64,000 nt of DNA from SURF-21 sp964462595. GTDB taxonomy: Bacteria; Actinomycetota; Geothermincolia; Geothermincolales; RBG-13-55-18. The notes under the pieces were generated by a model that was given only the letters and a program-made list of their open reading frames with translations, made no database searches and was not told the DNA's origin. The first letter of the stretch is position 1. Every line of letters begins with the position of its first letter. This document shows, in pieces, positions 50,224 through 59,163 of the stretch. Made by a program: the position numbers and the translations under genes. Location: contig CAYWXM010000046.1 in the NCBI GenBank assembly GCA_964462595.1, positions 45,820 through 109,819 on the forward strand, written 5' to 3'.

Positions 50224-51606
50224 ATGGCCAAAGAGTATTTTACGGTAAGGGAGATAGTGGGACCCTTGATCCTCATGGAGGGCGTGGAGGGGGCGAAGTA
50301 TAACGAGCTGGTGGAGGTAGAGTTCCCGGACGGGTCCGTGGGTTACGGTAACGTGCTCGAGGTCGAGGGGGACACGGTGCTGCTGCAGTCCTTCGAGACC
50401 ACCAGCGGCCTCAACGTGACCCAGACCAGGGTGCGTTTCACCGGAAAGAGCCTGGAGCTGTCCGTGAGCCGGGATATACTGGGCAGGGTCTTCGACGGGC
50501 TGGGAAGGCCCCTGGATAAAGGGCCGCGCGTCATCCCCGAGAAGAAGCTGGACATCAACGGCAACCCCATCAACCCCTACGCCCGAGATTTTCCCACCGA
50601 CTTCATCCAGACCGGGATATCGTCCATAGACGGCCTCAACCCACTGGTAAGGGGGCAGAAACTCCCCATCTTTTCCGGGGCCGGCCTTCCCCATAACCGC
50701 GTCGCCGCGCAGATCGCGCGCCAGTCCGGGGTGCTGGGACAACGGGAGGAATTCGCGGTGGTCTTCGCCGCCATGGGTATTACCTTCGAGGAAGCGGATT
50801 TCTTCGTGCGCGAGTTCAGGGACCAGGCGGCGCTGGAGCGTTCGGTCCTCTTTATCAACCTGGCCGACGACCCGGCCATCGAGCGTATAGCCACCCCGCG
50901 CATGGCCCTGACCGCCGCCGAATACCTGGCCTTCGAGCTTAACATGCAGGTGCTGGTGATACTCACCGACATGACCTACTACTGCGAGGCGCTGCGCGAG
51001 ATATCTGCGGCACGCAAAGAGGTCCCTGGGCGCAGGGGATACCCGGGTTATCTTTATACGGACCTCGCCAGCATCTACGAGCGGGCGGGCAGGATCAAGG
51101 GAGCTACGGGATCGATCACCCAGATCCCGGTCCTCTCCATGCCCGACGACGACAAAACGCACCCTATACCCGACCTCACGGGCTATATAACCGAGGGGCA
51201 GATCATCCTTTCGCGCGATCTGCAGCGTCGCGGCATCTACCCGCCCGTGGACGTCCTGCCCTCGCTCTCCCGCCTCAAGGAGAAGGGCATCGGCGAGGGA
51301 AAGACCAGGGAGGACCACTCGGGGCTTTCCAACCAGCTATTCTCCGCCTACGCACGCGGCAAGGAGGCACGGGAACTCTCCATCATCCTGGGTGAGGCCG
51401 CCCTCTCGGAGGAGGATAAGCTTTTCGTCAGGTACTCAGACGAGTTCGAGGAGCGCTTTATCCGGCAGGGTGAGTATGAGAACCGCACCATCGGGGAGAC
51501 CCTGTCTATCGGGTGGGATCTGCTCCGCATCCTGCCGCGTTCGGAGCTGAAGCGGGTCAAGGACGAGCAGATAAAAAGGTACCTGGATGTGGAGGTGAGC
51601 GGCTAG
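50224..51606 (+). CDS. V/A-type ATPase subunit B
   Basis: A 460-residue non-catalytic head subunit. It has the degenerate P-loop region KLPIFSGAGLPHNRVAAQI, lacking GxxxxGK as usual for B, and the arginine-finger region near GRIKGATGSITQIPVLSMP. Length is normal. GGAAGGAGCC precedes the ATG. It alternates with subunit A in the A3B3 hexamer. Confidence 0.96.
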   Translation: MAKEYFTVREIVGPLILMEGVEGAKYNELVEVEFPDGSVGYGNVLEVEGDTVLLQSFETTSGLNVTQTRVRFTGKSLELSVSRDILGRVFDGLGRPLDKGPRVIPEKKLDINGNPINPYARDFPTDFIQTGISSIDGLNPLVRGQKLPIFSGAGLPHNRVAAQIARQSGVLGQREEFAVVFAAMGITFEEADFFVREFRDQAALERSVLFINLADDPAIERIATPRMALTAAEYLAFELNMQVLVILTDMTYYCEALREISAARKEVPGRRGYPGYLYTDLASIYERAGRIKGATGSITQIPVLSMPDDDKTHPIPDLTGYITEGQIILSRDLQRRGIYPPVDVLPSLSRLKEKGIGEGKTREDHSGLSNQLFSAYARGKEARELSIILGEAALSEEDKLFVRYSDEFEERFIRQGEYENRTIGETLSIGWDLLRILPRSELKRVKDEQIKRYLDVEVSG

Positions 51607-52245
51607 TTGGCTCGCATCAACGTCAACCCTAACCGCATGGAGCTTCTCAAGCTCCGCAAACGCACGGCCATCGCCAAGCGCGGGCACAAGTTGCTCAAGG
51701 ACAAACTGGACGAGCTGATGAAGCAATTCCTCGCCCTTTACAAGCAGAGTGGGGACATGAGAGACAGGTTAGAGGCGAGGCTCGTCGATGCCTACACCAT
51801 TTTCTCCATCGCCCGTTCCGAGGTCATCACCGAAGAGGTCAGGGAGGCCCTGGCCGTGAGCGCCGCTTCCCTCGATATCTTCGTAGGCAAAGAGCGTATA
51901 GTGGGGGTGAAAGTCCCGCATTTCGAGATCCGCCAGAGCGGCGGATACGACTGCTACAGCCTTTCCACCACACCTATGGCCTTCGATGCCGCCCTGCAGT
52001 ATTACCGCGAGCTTATGCCGCAACTGGTGGAGCTGGCGGAGCTTGAGAACAACATCAAGCTACTCTCGGCGGAGATCGAGAAGACACGCCGGCGCGTAAA
52101 CGCCCTCGAATACGTGCTCATCCCCTCTCTGGAGGAGACGGTTGTCTACATCACCATGAAGCTGGACGAGATGGAGCGCTCCTACCGCACCCAGCTGATG
52201 AAGATAAAGTCCATGCAGGAGGAGGCGACCCGGGCTGCCGGGTAG
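51607..52245 (+). CDS. V/A-type ATPase subunit D
   Basis: A 212-residue central-shaft coiled coil. The N-terminal INVNPNRMELLKLRKRTAIA and KRGHKLLKDKLDELMKQF are the family signature; the C-terminal helix carries ETVVYITMKLDEMERS. It starts at a TTG immediately after the subunit B stop. It is the last gene of the operon; 52246-52370 beyond it contains inverted GCCCGGCGA..TCGCCGGGC sequence that might act as a 3' structure. Confidence 0.95.
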   Translation: MARINVNPNRMELLKLRKRTAIAKRGHKLLKDKLDELMKQFLALYKQSGDMRDRLEARLVDAYTIFSIARSEVITEEVREALAVSAASLDIFVGKERIVGVKVPHFEIRQSGGYDCYSLSTTPMAFDAALQYYRELMPQLVELAELENNIKLLSAEIEKTRRRVNALEYVLIPSLEETVVYITMKLDEMERSYRTQLMKIKSMQEEATRAAG

Positions 52246-52371
52246 CGGTCTCTTCCCTTCCATTTAAGTGCCCGGCGACAAGGCTGGTCGTCGTCGCAAG
52301 CTCCTCCGAGCACCTTGCTCGCCGGGCTGGCGACGGTCAAGCAGATGAGGGCTCGCCCGCTACCAGGTCAG

Positions 52372-52546
52372 CCCGGGCCGGTGTTTTATTAGGGCGACAC
52401 CCGGGCGGGGTTTCAACAAATCAGCCACTCTTATGCATGCATGCGCTTCGGAACGATCCATAGTTCTCGGGCAGGTGGCAGCGCATACGAGGCCTCGCCC
52501 GAGCACATAATCCCGGGCCGTTTTTTATTAAGGAGACACCCGGGCG
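52372..52546. repeat. Two 35-36 bp repeats 140 bp apart
   Basis: CCCGGGCCGGTGTTTTATTA..GACACCCGGGCG at 52372-52407 recurs as CCCGGGCCGTTTTTTATTAA..GACACCCGGGCG at 52512-52546. Each unit can fold through CCCGGG/CACCCGGG. Between and after them are GCGCTTCGGA and TGGCAGCGCATACGAG segments that recall the main repeat family. They lie in the 760-bp gap after the V-ATPase operon, which also holds the ankyrin pseudogene. Confidence 0.6.
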
Positions 52547-52589
52547 TGAACCCTTCTATCCAAGTGTTTCTATGCCCGGACGCGCTTCG

Positions 52590-52850
52590 GACCGAGTATG
52601 TCCGCAATCATCGTGAGTATTAACGTCTGCACCCATGTCTAAAAGTAGCTTTGCTATTTCTACATTCCCAGCTTATGCTGATATTTGAAGTGCAGCACTT
52701 TCTACCACAGAACGTGCATTTACATCGGCCCCTCTATCTTTGTGGCCTTCATTTGCAGCCCATTGAAGAGCGGTCCGGCCATTTTCATCTCTCACTTCTG
52801 CCCTATTTTATTAAAAGCATTTTTATATGCACGTCTCTCCGTACTTTAAT
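52590..52850 (-). pseudogene. Ankyrin-repeat protein pseudogene
   Basis: Read on the minus strand, fragments give RDENGRTALQWAANEGHKD, then RGADVNARSVVESAALQISA and a stop, then AGNVEIAKLLLDMGADVNTH. These are ankyrin repeats with a deletion (the KLL helix after GHKD is missing), an in-frame TAA and an upstream frameshift near IKMLLIK. No start or intact frame remains. The codons are AT-rich compared with neighbours, suggesting acquired DNA. Confidence 0.75.
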
Positions 52851-53005
52851 CCACATCTTGGCTCGGGCATGCACTCTTGAACGTGCAGAGCCTTTGGACG
52901 GAGATTTCGGCGATGGCGGATGAGTTCTAGGCTCACTCAAATCTCGGCGAGCCACCACCTGATGCGCGGCACAGCCGTTGACAATCCGCCGGATGCCACA
53001 ACTCA

Positions 53006-53752
53006 TCACCGCGTCATCAGCGCGAATACACCCCAACCTAGGTATTCACGTGTGTAAGCGGCATAGCGCTCGGGTTCCGAGGTCAGTTTGGCTCGAACAT
53101 CTTTCGCAAACTCGTCGTCGGGATTAGCTTCAAGCCATCGGCGCATAGTGAGCCATTTAGCCGCCTCGTATCTGTCCCAGTCGTCTTGGTCTGCCAGAAC
53201 CATTTCCACGACGTCGTAGTCAAGGTGGCCGAAAGACGCGAGAAGTTCTGGAAGCGTGAGAAAGTCGGAGATTGAGCCGGCAAGACACCCCCTGGCAACA
53301 TCTTCCGTCGGCGGTAACTGCCGCCAGTAGGGCTCGCCGATGAGGATGATCCCTCCGGAACGGAGGCTCTGCGCCAGAAGCTCGATAGTGCCGATGACTC
53401 CCCCAGCGATCCATGTAGCACCGAGACAGGCTGCCACATCGGTCTTGTCGTCCGAGACGTAGCCGGTAGCATCGCCATGGATGAACTTGACTTGATCGGC
53501 GACGCCGAGTTCTTCAGCGCGGAGTTTCGCTTGCTCGGTGAACAACTGGCTCATGTCGATGCCGGTGCCGATGACTCCGTAATCGCGTGCCCAGGTGCAC
53601 AGCATCTCCCCCGACCCGCTGCCGAGGTCGAGCACTCGGGTCCCCGTTTCCAGACGCAGCGCCGCGCCGAGAGTGGCGAGCTTTTCGGGTGTGAACGGGT
53701 TATGGATGCGGTGAGCACTTTCGGTGACGTTGAAGATCCGTGGAATGTCCAT
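53006..53752 (-). CDS. Class I SAM-dependent methyltransferase
   Basis: A 248-residue methyltransferase. Motif I is VLDLGSGSGEMLC, followed by the acidic end of strand 2 in TGIDMSQLF, motif II-like FIHGDATGYV and LRSGGIILIGEPYWR. An N-terminal lid region (IFNVTESAHRIHNPFTPEKLATLG) precedes it. The substrate is unknown; similar proteins are annotated as small-molecule or ubiquinone-type methyltransferases. It is intact and lies 14 bp downstream of the truncated ADP-ribosylglycohydrolase gene, in a patch of lower GC. Confidence 0.85.
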   Translation of the reverse strand: MDIPRIFNVTESAHRIHNPFTPEKLATLGAALRLETGTRVLDLGSGSGEMLCTWARDYGVIGTGIDMSQLFTEQAKLRAEELGVADQVKFIHGDATGYVSDDKTDVAACLGATWIAGGVIGTIELLAQSLRSGGIILIGEPYWRQLPPTEDVARGCLAGSISDFLTLPELLASFGHLDYDVVEMVLADQDDWDRYEAAKWLTMRRWLEANPDDEFAKDVRAKLTSEPERYAAYTREYLGWGVFALMTR

Positions 53753-53766
53753 TTCGGGAAATCTCC

Positions 53767-54072
53767 TTATGGGTGTGAATAGATTCGGTCACGGCCTAAC
53801 CAGAAGATATACGCTTTTCTGGCTTCCTTGGGATCGTACCCGCCCTGGTCCACCAGCATTCGGGCCAACAACAGGGCCATCTCGGAATCGTCGGTCGGTT
53901 GCCCGGCAATCGTGTTACAGGTGCCCCAGTCGGCAAGCTCCCGGACGCCGTTAGGGTATTCCCGCCGGATGTCCTCCTGAGAACGAAACTCGACCAGGCT
54001 GCCAAGGGAGTCTCCGGCAAGCTGGCCAAGCAGACACCCCTGTGCCCTTGACAGGGGTTCACGCTTCTTCAT
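53767..54072 (-). pseudogene. Truncated ADP-ribosylglycohydrolase (DraG family)
   Basis: A 101-residue fragment covers only the N-terminal third of the usual ~300-residue enzyme: RAQGCLLGQLAGDSLGSLVE and the metal-site motif GQPTDDSEMALLLARML are clear. It then runs into WLGRDRIYSHP and a stop just before the methyltransferase gene. The C-terminal DxDT metal ligands are absent, so hydrolase activity is not expected. Either a deletion or the arrival of the methyltransferase segment removed the rest. Confidence 0.8.
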
Positions 54073-54257
54073 ATAGAACGATATTCTTCATATGAACCCG
54101 ATGCCCTTTCCTTGCAAGGGTAGTTTAGCATAATCCCGCCATTCGGCCGCACTCCGGCCCGCCGATCGGCCGCTCCATCCGCTGATCGGCAGCAAGAACC
54201 ATCCCGAAGAGGGTTTTCGCCCGGTTCGGGCATGCCTCGACTGATGCATGCATACTC

Positions 54258-54413
54258 ATGCCGGTGGCAAGACGGGTCAAGGGCGTCCAGCACGGATTCC
54301 GTCTACGCGAAGAAGAAGAGGGAATCATCGAGTTGAGCGATATATTTGCGTTGGATAAGGATAATGTGTGGTTGGCAGGGTCAGCCGGAATCTTTCGCTT
54401 GAGCGGTAAATAG
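54258..54413 (+). pseudogene. Gene remnant, beta-propeller-like C-terminus
   Basis: A 51-codon frame ends EEGIIELSDIFALDKDNVWL plus AGSAGIFRLSGK and TAG. The pattern V-D-x-N-VW-xxG-xxG-xI-xR resembles one blade of YCF48/sialidase-type propellers. The frame is open upstream to about 54187 without a good start or ribosome site. It is probably the tail of a lost exported propeller protein. It lies in the 554-bp gap before the PP2C phosphatase gene, with a repeat-family fragment further on. Confidence 0.4.
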
Positions 54414-54502
54414 AAGCACTGCAATATAGCCCAAACAGCAATATATAACAAGGAACCAAGAAGATACGAGATTTAGATTAGCTGCTTTTACCCACATTAA
54501 TA

Positions 54503-54575
54503 TCTTCGGATCGACCCCCGGTTCTCGGGTTAATGGCAGCTTCGGCTGGGCGCCGAGGGCAAGAAGCCACCCGGA
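54503..54575. repeat. Repeat family fragment R6
   Basis: CTTCGGATCGACCCCCGGTT followed by CTCGGGTTAATGGCAGCTTCGG repeats the right end and neighbouring sequence of R2 (1685-1711) and of R4 (20840-20880). Confidence 0.5.
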
Positions 54576-54626
54576 TGTTATATACTTTAATCAGGCAAGT
54601 TTTCTCTCCCAAGGTGGTTCAGGGTG

Positions 54627-57260
54627 ATGTTCAAACAACTGTCAGATACCATATCCGCGCATCTCGATGAACTGGTTGAGGAGATGCAGGTCACCTTCGA
54701 GGCCAACCTTCCCACCTACGCCGGCCTTTCGCCGGATGCCAAGAGGGACATCAGGGAACTTATAAAGAAGCTTGCCCTGCGCACCACGCAGTTCATGGCG
54801 GGAAAAGGAATGGAGCGCGAGGACCTCTATGCCTTCGCCCGCACCATAGGCAGGAACCGCTCCCTGCAGAGCATCCCCTTCACCGACCTGGTGAGGGCGG
54901 TTTACCTCGTGGAATCGATCATCTGGAAATGGGTCGTACCGGACGTAAAACAGATGGATCTGGAGCCGGAGGACTTGCGCAGGATGCTGGATACGCAGAG
55001 CGAGCTCAATGCCAACCTCGTAGCAGCCCTCTCCGCCGCCTATTCCGAGACCAAGGACGAGATGGTCAACAGGCAGATAAGGGAGCTGCACGGCCTTCTG
55101 GAGGTCGGCCTTACCATCTCCTCCACCATGGACCTGGACCGCGTGTTCCTGCAGATCCTGGATGTAGCCGCGGGCATCATGCAAACCCCCATGGGTGCCG
55201 TATACCTGCTGGACGAGGAAAAGGACGAACTGCGCCTGGTGGCCCAGGTGGGCTTGAGCGCTCCCTGGGTGAAAGGGCGGCGCGTGTATCTCGCCCGCTC
55301 GCTGCTTTCCCAGGCGATGGAGGAGAACGAGCCCGTTACCGCGGCTGATACCCGCCTGCGTGGATTGAACCTGCCCACCGCGGTGAAAGGCGGCAGGGTG
55401 CGTTCCGTGCTCTCGTGCCCCATTCTCAAGGACGAGAAGCCGATCGGTGGGCTGGAGCTGTACGACGTGGAGCCCCGGAGCTACAACCGGCTGGATATGG
55501 CCCTGCTGGCCGCGTTCGCTCCCCAGGCGGGGGTGGCCATAGAAAATGCCAGGCTCTTCGAGCTGGAGAGAAGGAGGCGGCGCCAGACGCTGGAGCTCAA
55601 GGAGCTGGCCGAGGCTATAGCCGGGGCGATGTCCTTCAAACAGGCCATGGGCATACTCGTACGCAGCCTGGTGATGATCGCGGGAGCGGACAAGTGCCTG
55701 CTCTTTTTCTACGACTCGGCCGCGGGGAAGCTGGAGTGCGCGCGAGGCTATGGCCTGACCTCCGCCATGGCCAAGTATCTCAGGAACATGAGCTGGGAAA
55801 TCGAGAGCCTGGACGAGGCCACGACCACGGTCATCGAGAAACAGGAGGTGGTCACCAGCGAGGATGCGCTCGAAGACCCCAGGATCGACCCGGAATACGC
55901 CCGTTTCCTCAAGATAAGGACATGTATAATAGCCCCGCTCATTTACGGAGGAAAGGTGAACGGCGTGCTGGTGATCGGCAGCAATACCAGAACCCGGCTC
56001 TTCGAAGGCGAGGACAAAGAGATGATCATGGTCATCCTGGACCAGGTGACCATCGCCATCGAACAGGTAAGGCTGCGCGAGCGCGTGCGCGAGCGGGAGC
56101 GGAGGCTGCGGGAGCTGGAGGCGAGCGAACGCGTCTTTATCGAAAGGGAACGCAGCGAGGCTATAATCTCTGCCAGCCCCGAGGCCATATTCCTGGTCGA
56201 CAGGGAGCGTAACGTAACCCTTTTCAACCCGGCGGCCGCCGAGCTCTTCGGCTGGGGCGAAGACGAGGCGGTGGGAAGGCACGTGCACGAGATACTGTAC
56301 GGCGAGCTGGGCATGGAACCTGGGACCTGCCCGCATGATGATTGCCCCGTGGACGCCGCTTTTCGCGGCGAAAAGATAAAGATCAAAGAGATGGAATACG
56401 AACGCCGTGATGGCAGCGCGGTGTGGGTTTCCGGATCCCTGTCCGTTATCCGGAATCAGAAACGGCAGATACAGAACGTGGTATGTGTATTCCACGACAT
56501 CAGCGAAGAGAAGAGGCTGCAACACCTGGCGCTGGTGGACAAGGAACTGGATATCGCCTCCCATATCCAGAGCGCCCTGCTGCCGGAAGGGCCCCTGGAA
56601 AACAGCAGGGCGAGGGTGCTGGTCCACCAGGAACAGGCGCGAATCGTGGGTGGGGACTGGTACGATTACTGGGGAGATGGCAACCGCCTGGTGCTGGTGA
56701 TCGGAGATGCTACCGGCAGCGGGATCCCCGCCGCGCTTCTGGCCACCCTGGCCATGAGCGCGATCCGGACCGAGGCGAAATACCCCGGAGACATCCTGGA
56801 TGTGGCCACCAGGGCCAACAGGGCCATCGTGCCCAACCGGCTCGACGATCGCTTTGTAACCGTTTTCTACAGCGAATTGGACCTGGATACGCTGATCCTG
56901 CGCTACGTAAACGCGGGTCATAACGATCCCCTGCTCATCCGGGGAGGCTCCGAACTCATCGTCCTGGGTTCCGCAAGACGTTCGATACTGGGTGCTTTCG
57001 AGGACCCCGATCTGGAAGAGGTGAATATCCAGCTCGAGCCGGGAGACCGCATCTTCCTGTATACCGATGGCGTAACGGAATGCAGGGATTCCCGCAGGCG
57101 CATGTACGGCGAGAACCGCTTGAGGCGCTATCTCAAGAAAGCCGGGTCCAGGGCCCCGAAAGCCTTTATCGAAGGCCTTGTCGACTCCGTTAAGGGTTTC
57201 AGCGGCGGCAAGATAGAGGACGACTTTACCATCCTGATGTGCGATGTAAAGAAACGTTGA
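54627..57260 (+). CDS. PP2C-type serine phosphatase with GAF-GAF-PAS sensors
   Basis: An 877-residue RsbU/SpoIIE-type phosphatase. Order: N-terminal helical RsbR-like domain (1-145), GAF1 (about 155-315), GAF2 (about 335-490), a coiled coil, PAS (about 510-635, SPEAIFLVDRERNVTLFNPAAAELFGW), then PPM phosphatase (about 650-875). Metal-ligand motifs GGDWYD (Asp677), VIGDATGSGIPAAL and DDFTILMCD (Asp865/866) are intact. Such proteins dephosphorylate STAS anti-sigma antagonists, so it probably feeds a partner-switching stress pathway; no STAS or RsbW gene is in the window. The ATG at 54627 has AAGGTGG nine bases upstream. TATACT near 54581 may be its -10. Confidence 0.9.
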   Translation: MFKQLSDTISAHLDELVEEMQVTFEANLPTYAGLSPDAKRDIRELIKKLALRTTQFMAGKGMEREDLYAFARTIGRNRSLQSIPFTDLVRAVYLVESIIWKWVVPDVKQMDLEPEDLRRMLDTQSELNANLVAALSAAYSETKDEMVNRQIRELHGLLEVGLTISSTMDLDRVFLQILDVAAGIMQTPMGAVYLLDEEKDELRLVAQVGLSAPWVKGRRVYLARSLLSQAMEENEPVTAADTRLRGLNLPTAVKGGRVRSVLSCPILKDEKPIGGLELYDVEPRSYNRLDMALLAAFAPQAGVAIENARLFELERRRRRQTLELKELAEAIAGAMSFKQAMGILVRSLVMIAGADKCLLFFYDSAAGKLECARGYGLTSAMAKYLRNMSWEIESLDEATTTVIEKQEVVTSEDALEDPRIDPEYARFLKIRTCIIAPLIYGGKVNGVLVIGSNTRTRLFEGEDKEMIMVILDQVTIAIEQVRLRERVRERERRLRELEASERVFIERERSEAIISASPEAIFLVDRERNVTLFNPAAAELFGWGEDEAVGRHVHEILYGELGMEPGTCPHDDCPVDAAFRGEKIKIKEMEYERRDGSAVWVSGSLSVIRNQKRQIQNVVCVFHDISEEKRLQHLALVDKELDIASHIQSALLPEGPLENSRARVLVHQEQARIVGGDWYDYWGDGNRLVLVIGDATGSGIPAALLATLAMSAIRTEAKYPGDILDVATRANRAIVPNRLDDRFVTVFYSELDLDTLILRYVNAGHNDPLLIRGGSELIVLGSARRSILGAFEDPDLEEVNIQLEPGDRIFLYTDGVTECRDSRRRMYGENRLRRYLKKAGSRAPKAFIEGLVDSVKGFSGGKIEDDFTILMCDVKKR

Positions 57261-57267
57261 TGGCCCT

Positions 57268-57405
57268 TCCGGCCCGGTGCCTCGAAAGGCACACCTGCCA
57301 GGCCATGGCTTCGATCCGCCTTGGCACGGGCACGCCGCCACCGCCCTTCTTGCAACGCGGTCGCTTGCGAGTTGCAGATGGTCGGGCGTGCCCGCAGGGT
57401 CCGTG
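57268..57405. repeat. Repeat family fragment R7
   Basis: The 214-bp gap before the CoA-ligase gene contains CCTGCCAGGCCATGGCTTCG, TTGGCACGGGCACGCCGCC and GGTCGCTTGCGAGTTGCAGA, which match parts of the family core (CCAGGCCTGGCAC, GGCACCGTCGCGCCGCC, CGCTTTCGCGATGCAA). A TATAAT at about 57424 may be the promoter of the next gene. Confidence 0.45.
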
Positions 57406-57474
57406 GCTTACGGCCTATCGTTTATAATTGGATTATCGAATTTTCTCGGGCCCGATGGAAAGGTCGCGAAATAG

Positions 57475-58905
57475 ATGAGGATAGGTGATATAACGCCGCA
57501 GGGGGCGAGGGATTTCGTTGCCTCACGGCCCGTGTATTCCCACGACAAGGGAAACCCTTTGTGGATGGACGGCGGAGAGCTGAAAGCGCTGCAGGAGCGC
57601 AATCTGCGCAAACAACTGGAGCTGGCGGCGGCCTTCAGCCCTTATTACCGCGAGCTGTTCAGGCGCGAGAAGGTGGTGGTGGAGAATATCCGCACCCTGC
57701 AGGACCTGGAGCGTATCCCCGTTACCTCCAAGGAGTCTTATCTCACCAACCCGCTGGCCTTTCTGCTGGTAGTGGATCATCCGCAACCCCTCGATGTGAC
57801 CTACGAGATAACCTACACCTCGGGGACCACCACGGGCACGCCCGTGCCTTTCTTCAATACCGCCTACGACATGTTCAATATAAGCCTGCAGATGCGCCGC
57901 ATGGCGGAGATAAGCTGGATGACGCCGGAGGACACGATCGTCAACCTCTTCCCTTACGGCACCCTGCCCCATATCGGTTACTACCGCACCATACACCTGG
58001 CGTCCATGGTGGGGATGAGACTGATCAACGCCATGGCGGGAAAGGACGAGCCCGGTTTCACCCTGCATCGCACCGTGGACGAGGTGCTCGAGTTGGCGGA
58101 GATGCATGGCGCCAGCGTGCTGGCGGGGACGGGACGTTATATGCGCAGGCTGATCCTGCGCGGTGAGCATCTGGGCAGCGACCTCTCGTCGCTGCGCACC
58201 ATCATGGCCCTGGGTGACACGGTCCCGGAGGGCATGCGCGACGAGATGAGAGAGCACCTGCATGGCGCGGGAGCGGGAGAGGTATCGGTAAACAATGGCT
58301 ATATCCTCACGGAATGCCAGGGCTCCTTCGTGGAATGTTGCGAGTTCGGGGGCAACCACAACCCGGCACCCAATATCTACCATATCGAGATCCTGGACCC
58401 CGAGACTTACAGGCCGCTCCCGGATGGGGAAGTCGGCCTGCTAGCTGTGACCCATATCGATCGCCGGGGCACGGTGCTGCTGCGCTACGTGGTGGGGGAC
58501 CTGGCGGCGCGCGAGTCGGGGGTCTGCCCGCACTGCGGCCGCAGCGGCGGACGTCTTGTGGCGCGCATGGGCTCTACCTACGCGGTACGCGCCGAGGATG
58601 TCATACGCGTCGGCGGCAAACTGGTCAACCCCGAGGCGGTGCATAACCAGCTGGTGGGGGTGAAGGGGATGGTCGAATACCAACTGGTGGTGGAGAAGGA
58701 GGAGCCGGATAACCCCTTCAGCCACGACCGCCTGATCATCCGGCTCTCCGTGGCGGGAAGGATGCGCAAGGACCTGGAGCAAGAGGTGGTCGGCCGCGTG
58801 CGCGAGGCCACGGGAATCGATCCCGGGGTGGAATTCGTGCAATCGCCGGAGATCTACGACCCCACCCTGGCCCTCAAGGCCACCCGTTTCGTCGACAATC
58901 GCTAA
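57475..58905 (+). CDS. Phenylacetate-CoA-ligase-like AMP-forming enzyme
   Basis: A 476-residue ANL-superfamily protein of the PaaK/CapK group. The P-loop is TYTSGTTTGTPVPF, the A4/A5 region is GDTVPEGM..NNGYILTECQGS, and the A7-A8 region is YVVGDLAAR then GRLVARMGSTYAVRAEDVI. CPHCGRSGG matches the zinc-like CxxCG of this group. The protein should adenylate a carboxylic acid and transfer it to CoA or another thiol; the acid is unknown. It is not in a catabolic cluster here. GGAAAGG precedes the ATG. Confidence 0.85.
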   Translation: MRIGDITPQGARDFVASRPVYSHDKGNPLWMDGGELKALQERNLRKQLELAAAFSPYYRELFRREKVVVENIRTLQDLERIPVTSKESYLTNPLAFLLVVDHPQPLDVTYEITYTSGTTTGTPVPFFNTAYDMFNISLQMRRMAEISWMTPEDTIVNLFPYGTLPHIGYYRTIHLASMVGMRLINAMAGKDEPGFTLHRTVDEVLELAEMHGASVLAGTGRYMRRLILRGEHLGSDLSSLRTIMALGDTVPEGMRDEMREHLHGAGAGEVSVNNGYILTECQGSFVECCEFGGNHNPAPNIYHIEILDPETYRPLPDGEVGLLAVTHIDRRGTVLLRYVVGDLAARESGVCPHCGRSGGRLVARMGSTYAVRAEDVIRVGGKLVNPEAVHNQLVGVKGMVEYQLVVEKEEPDNPFSHDRLIIRLSVAGRMRKDLEQEVVGRVREATGIDPGVEFVQSPEIYDPTLALKATRFVDNR

Positions 58906-58920
58906 AGAAACATTAAGGGG

Positions 58921-59030
58921 TCAATAGGGCGAGCGCTGCAGGTTTCCCGGTAGCAGGCGCGGGTTGAGCGTTTCCTGCAGGTTGCCGCCGGCGTCGAAGA
59001 CGAGCACCGGTATGCGTTCGTACCTGTGCG
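58921..59030 (-). pseudogene. C-terminal fragment paralogous to the large exported protein
   Basis: The minus-strand frame ending at 58921 reads RIPVLVFDAGGNLQETLNPR then LLPGNLQRSPY and stop. It resembles residues RIPVLVFNASGGIQQKINGS then LIPATVSRSQY within the 1542-residue protein encoded next door. Beyond about 59035 the match is lost into repeat sequence. It appears to be debris of a duplicated copy. Confidence 0.55.
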
Positions 59031-59074
59031 CGGTGACCGCGGTATGCCTTGCTATGGATATGCACCCTGCGAGT

Positions 59075-59160
59075 GCTGAGCGAGGATCGTTACCCCCGGT
59101 TCTCGGGCCTGTAAAGCACCCGTAGCTCAGACCACTCACCCCGGTCTCGGGAACAAAGAC
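59075..59160. repeat. Repeat family fragment R8
   Basis: GAGCGAGGATCGTTACCCCC then GGTTCTCGGGCC (about 59078-59110) and CACCCCGGTCTCGGGAAC (about 59137) match the repeat-family end motif. The fragment lies directly downstream of the large exported protein gene. Confidence 0.5.
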
Positions 59161-59163
59161 CAT

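Noticed and set aside
52372..52546. Possible CRISPR array
   Set aside because: Only two diverged units 140 bp apart, no regular spacers and no cas genes.
54642..57341. 899-codon open frame opposite the PP2C phosphatase
   Set aside because: Low-complexity His/Gln/Gly-rich composition typical of an antisense frame; the plus-strand gene has complete domains.
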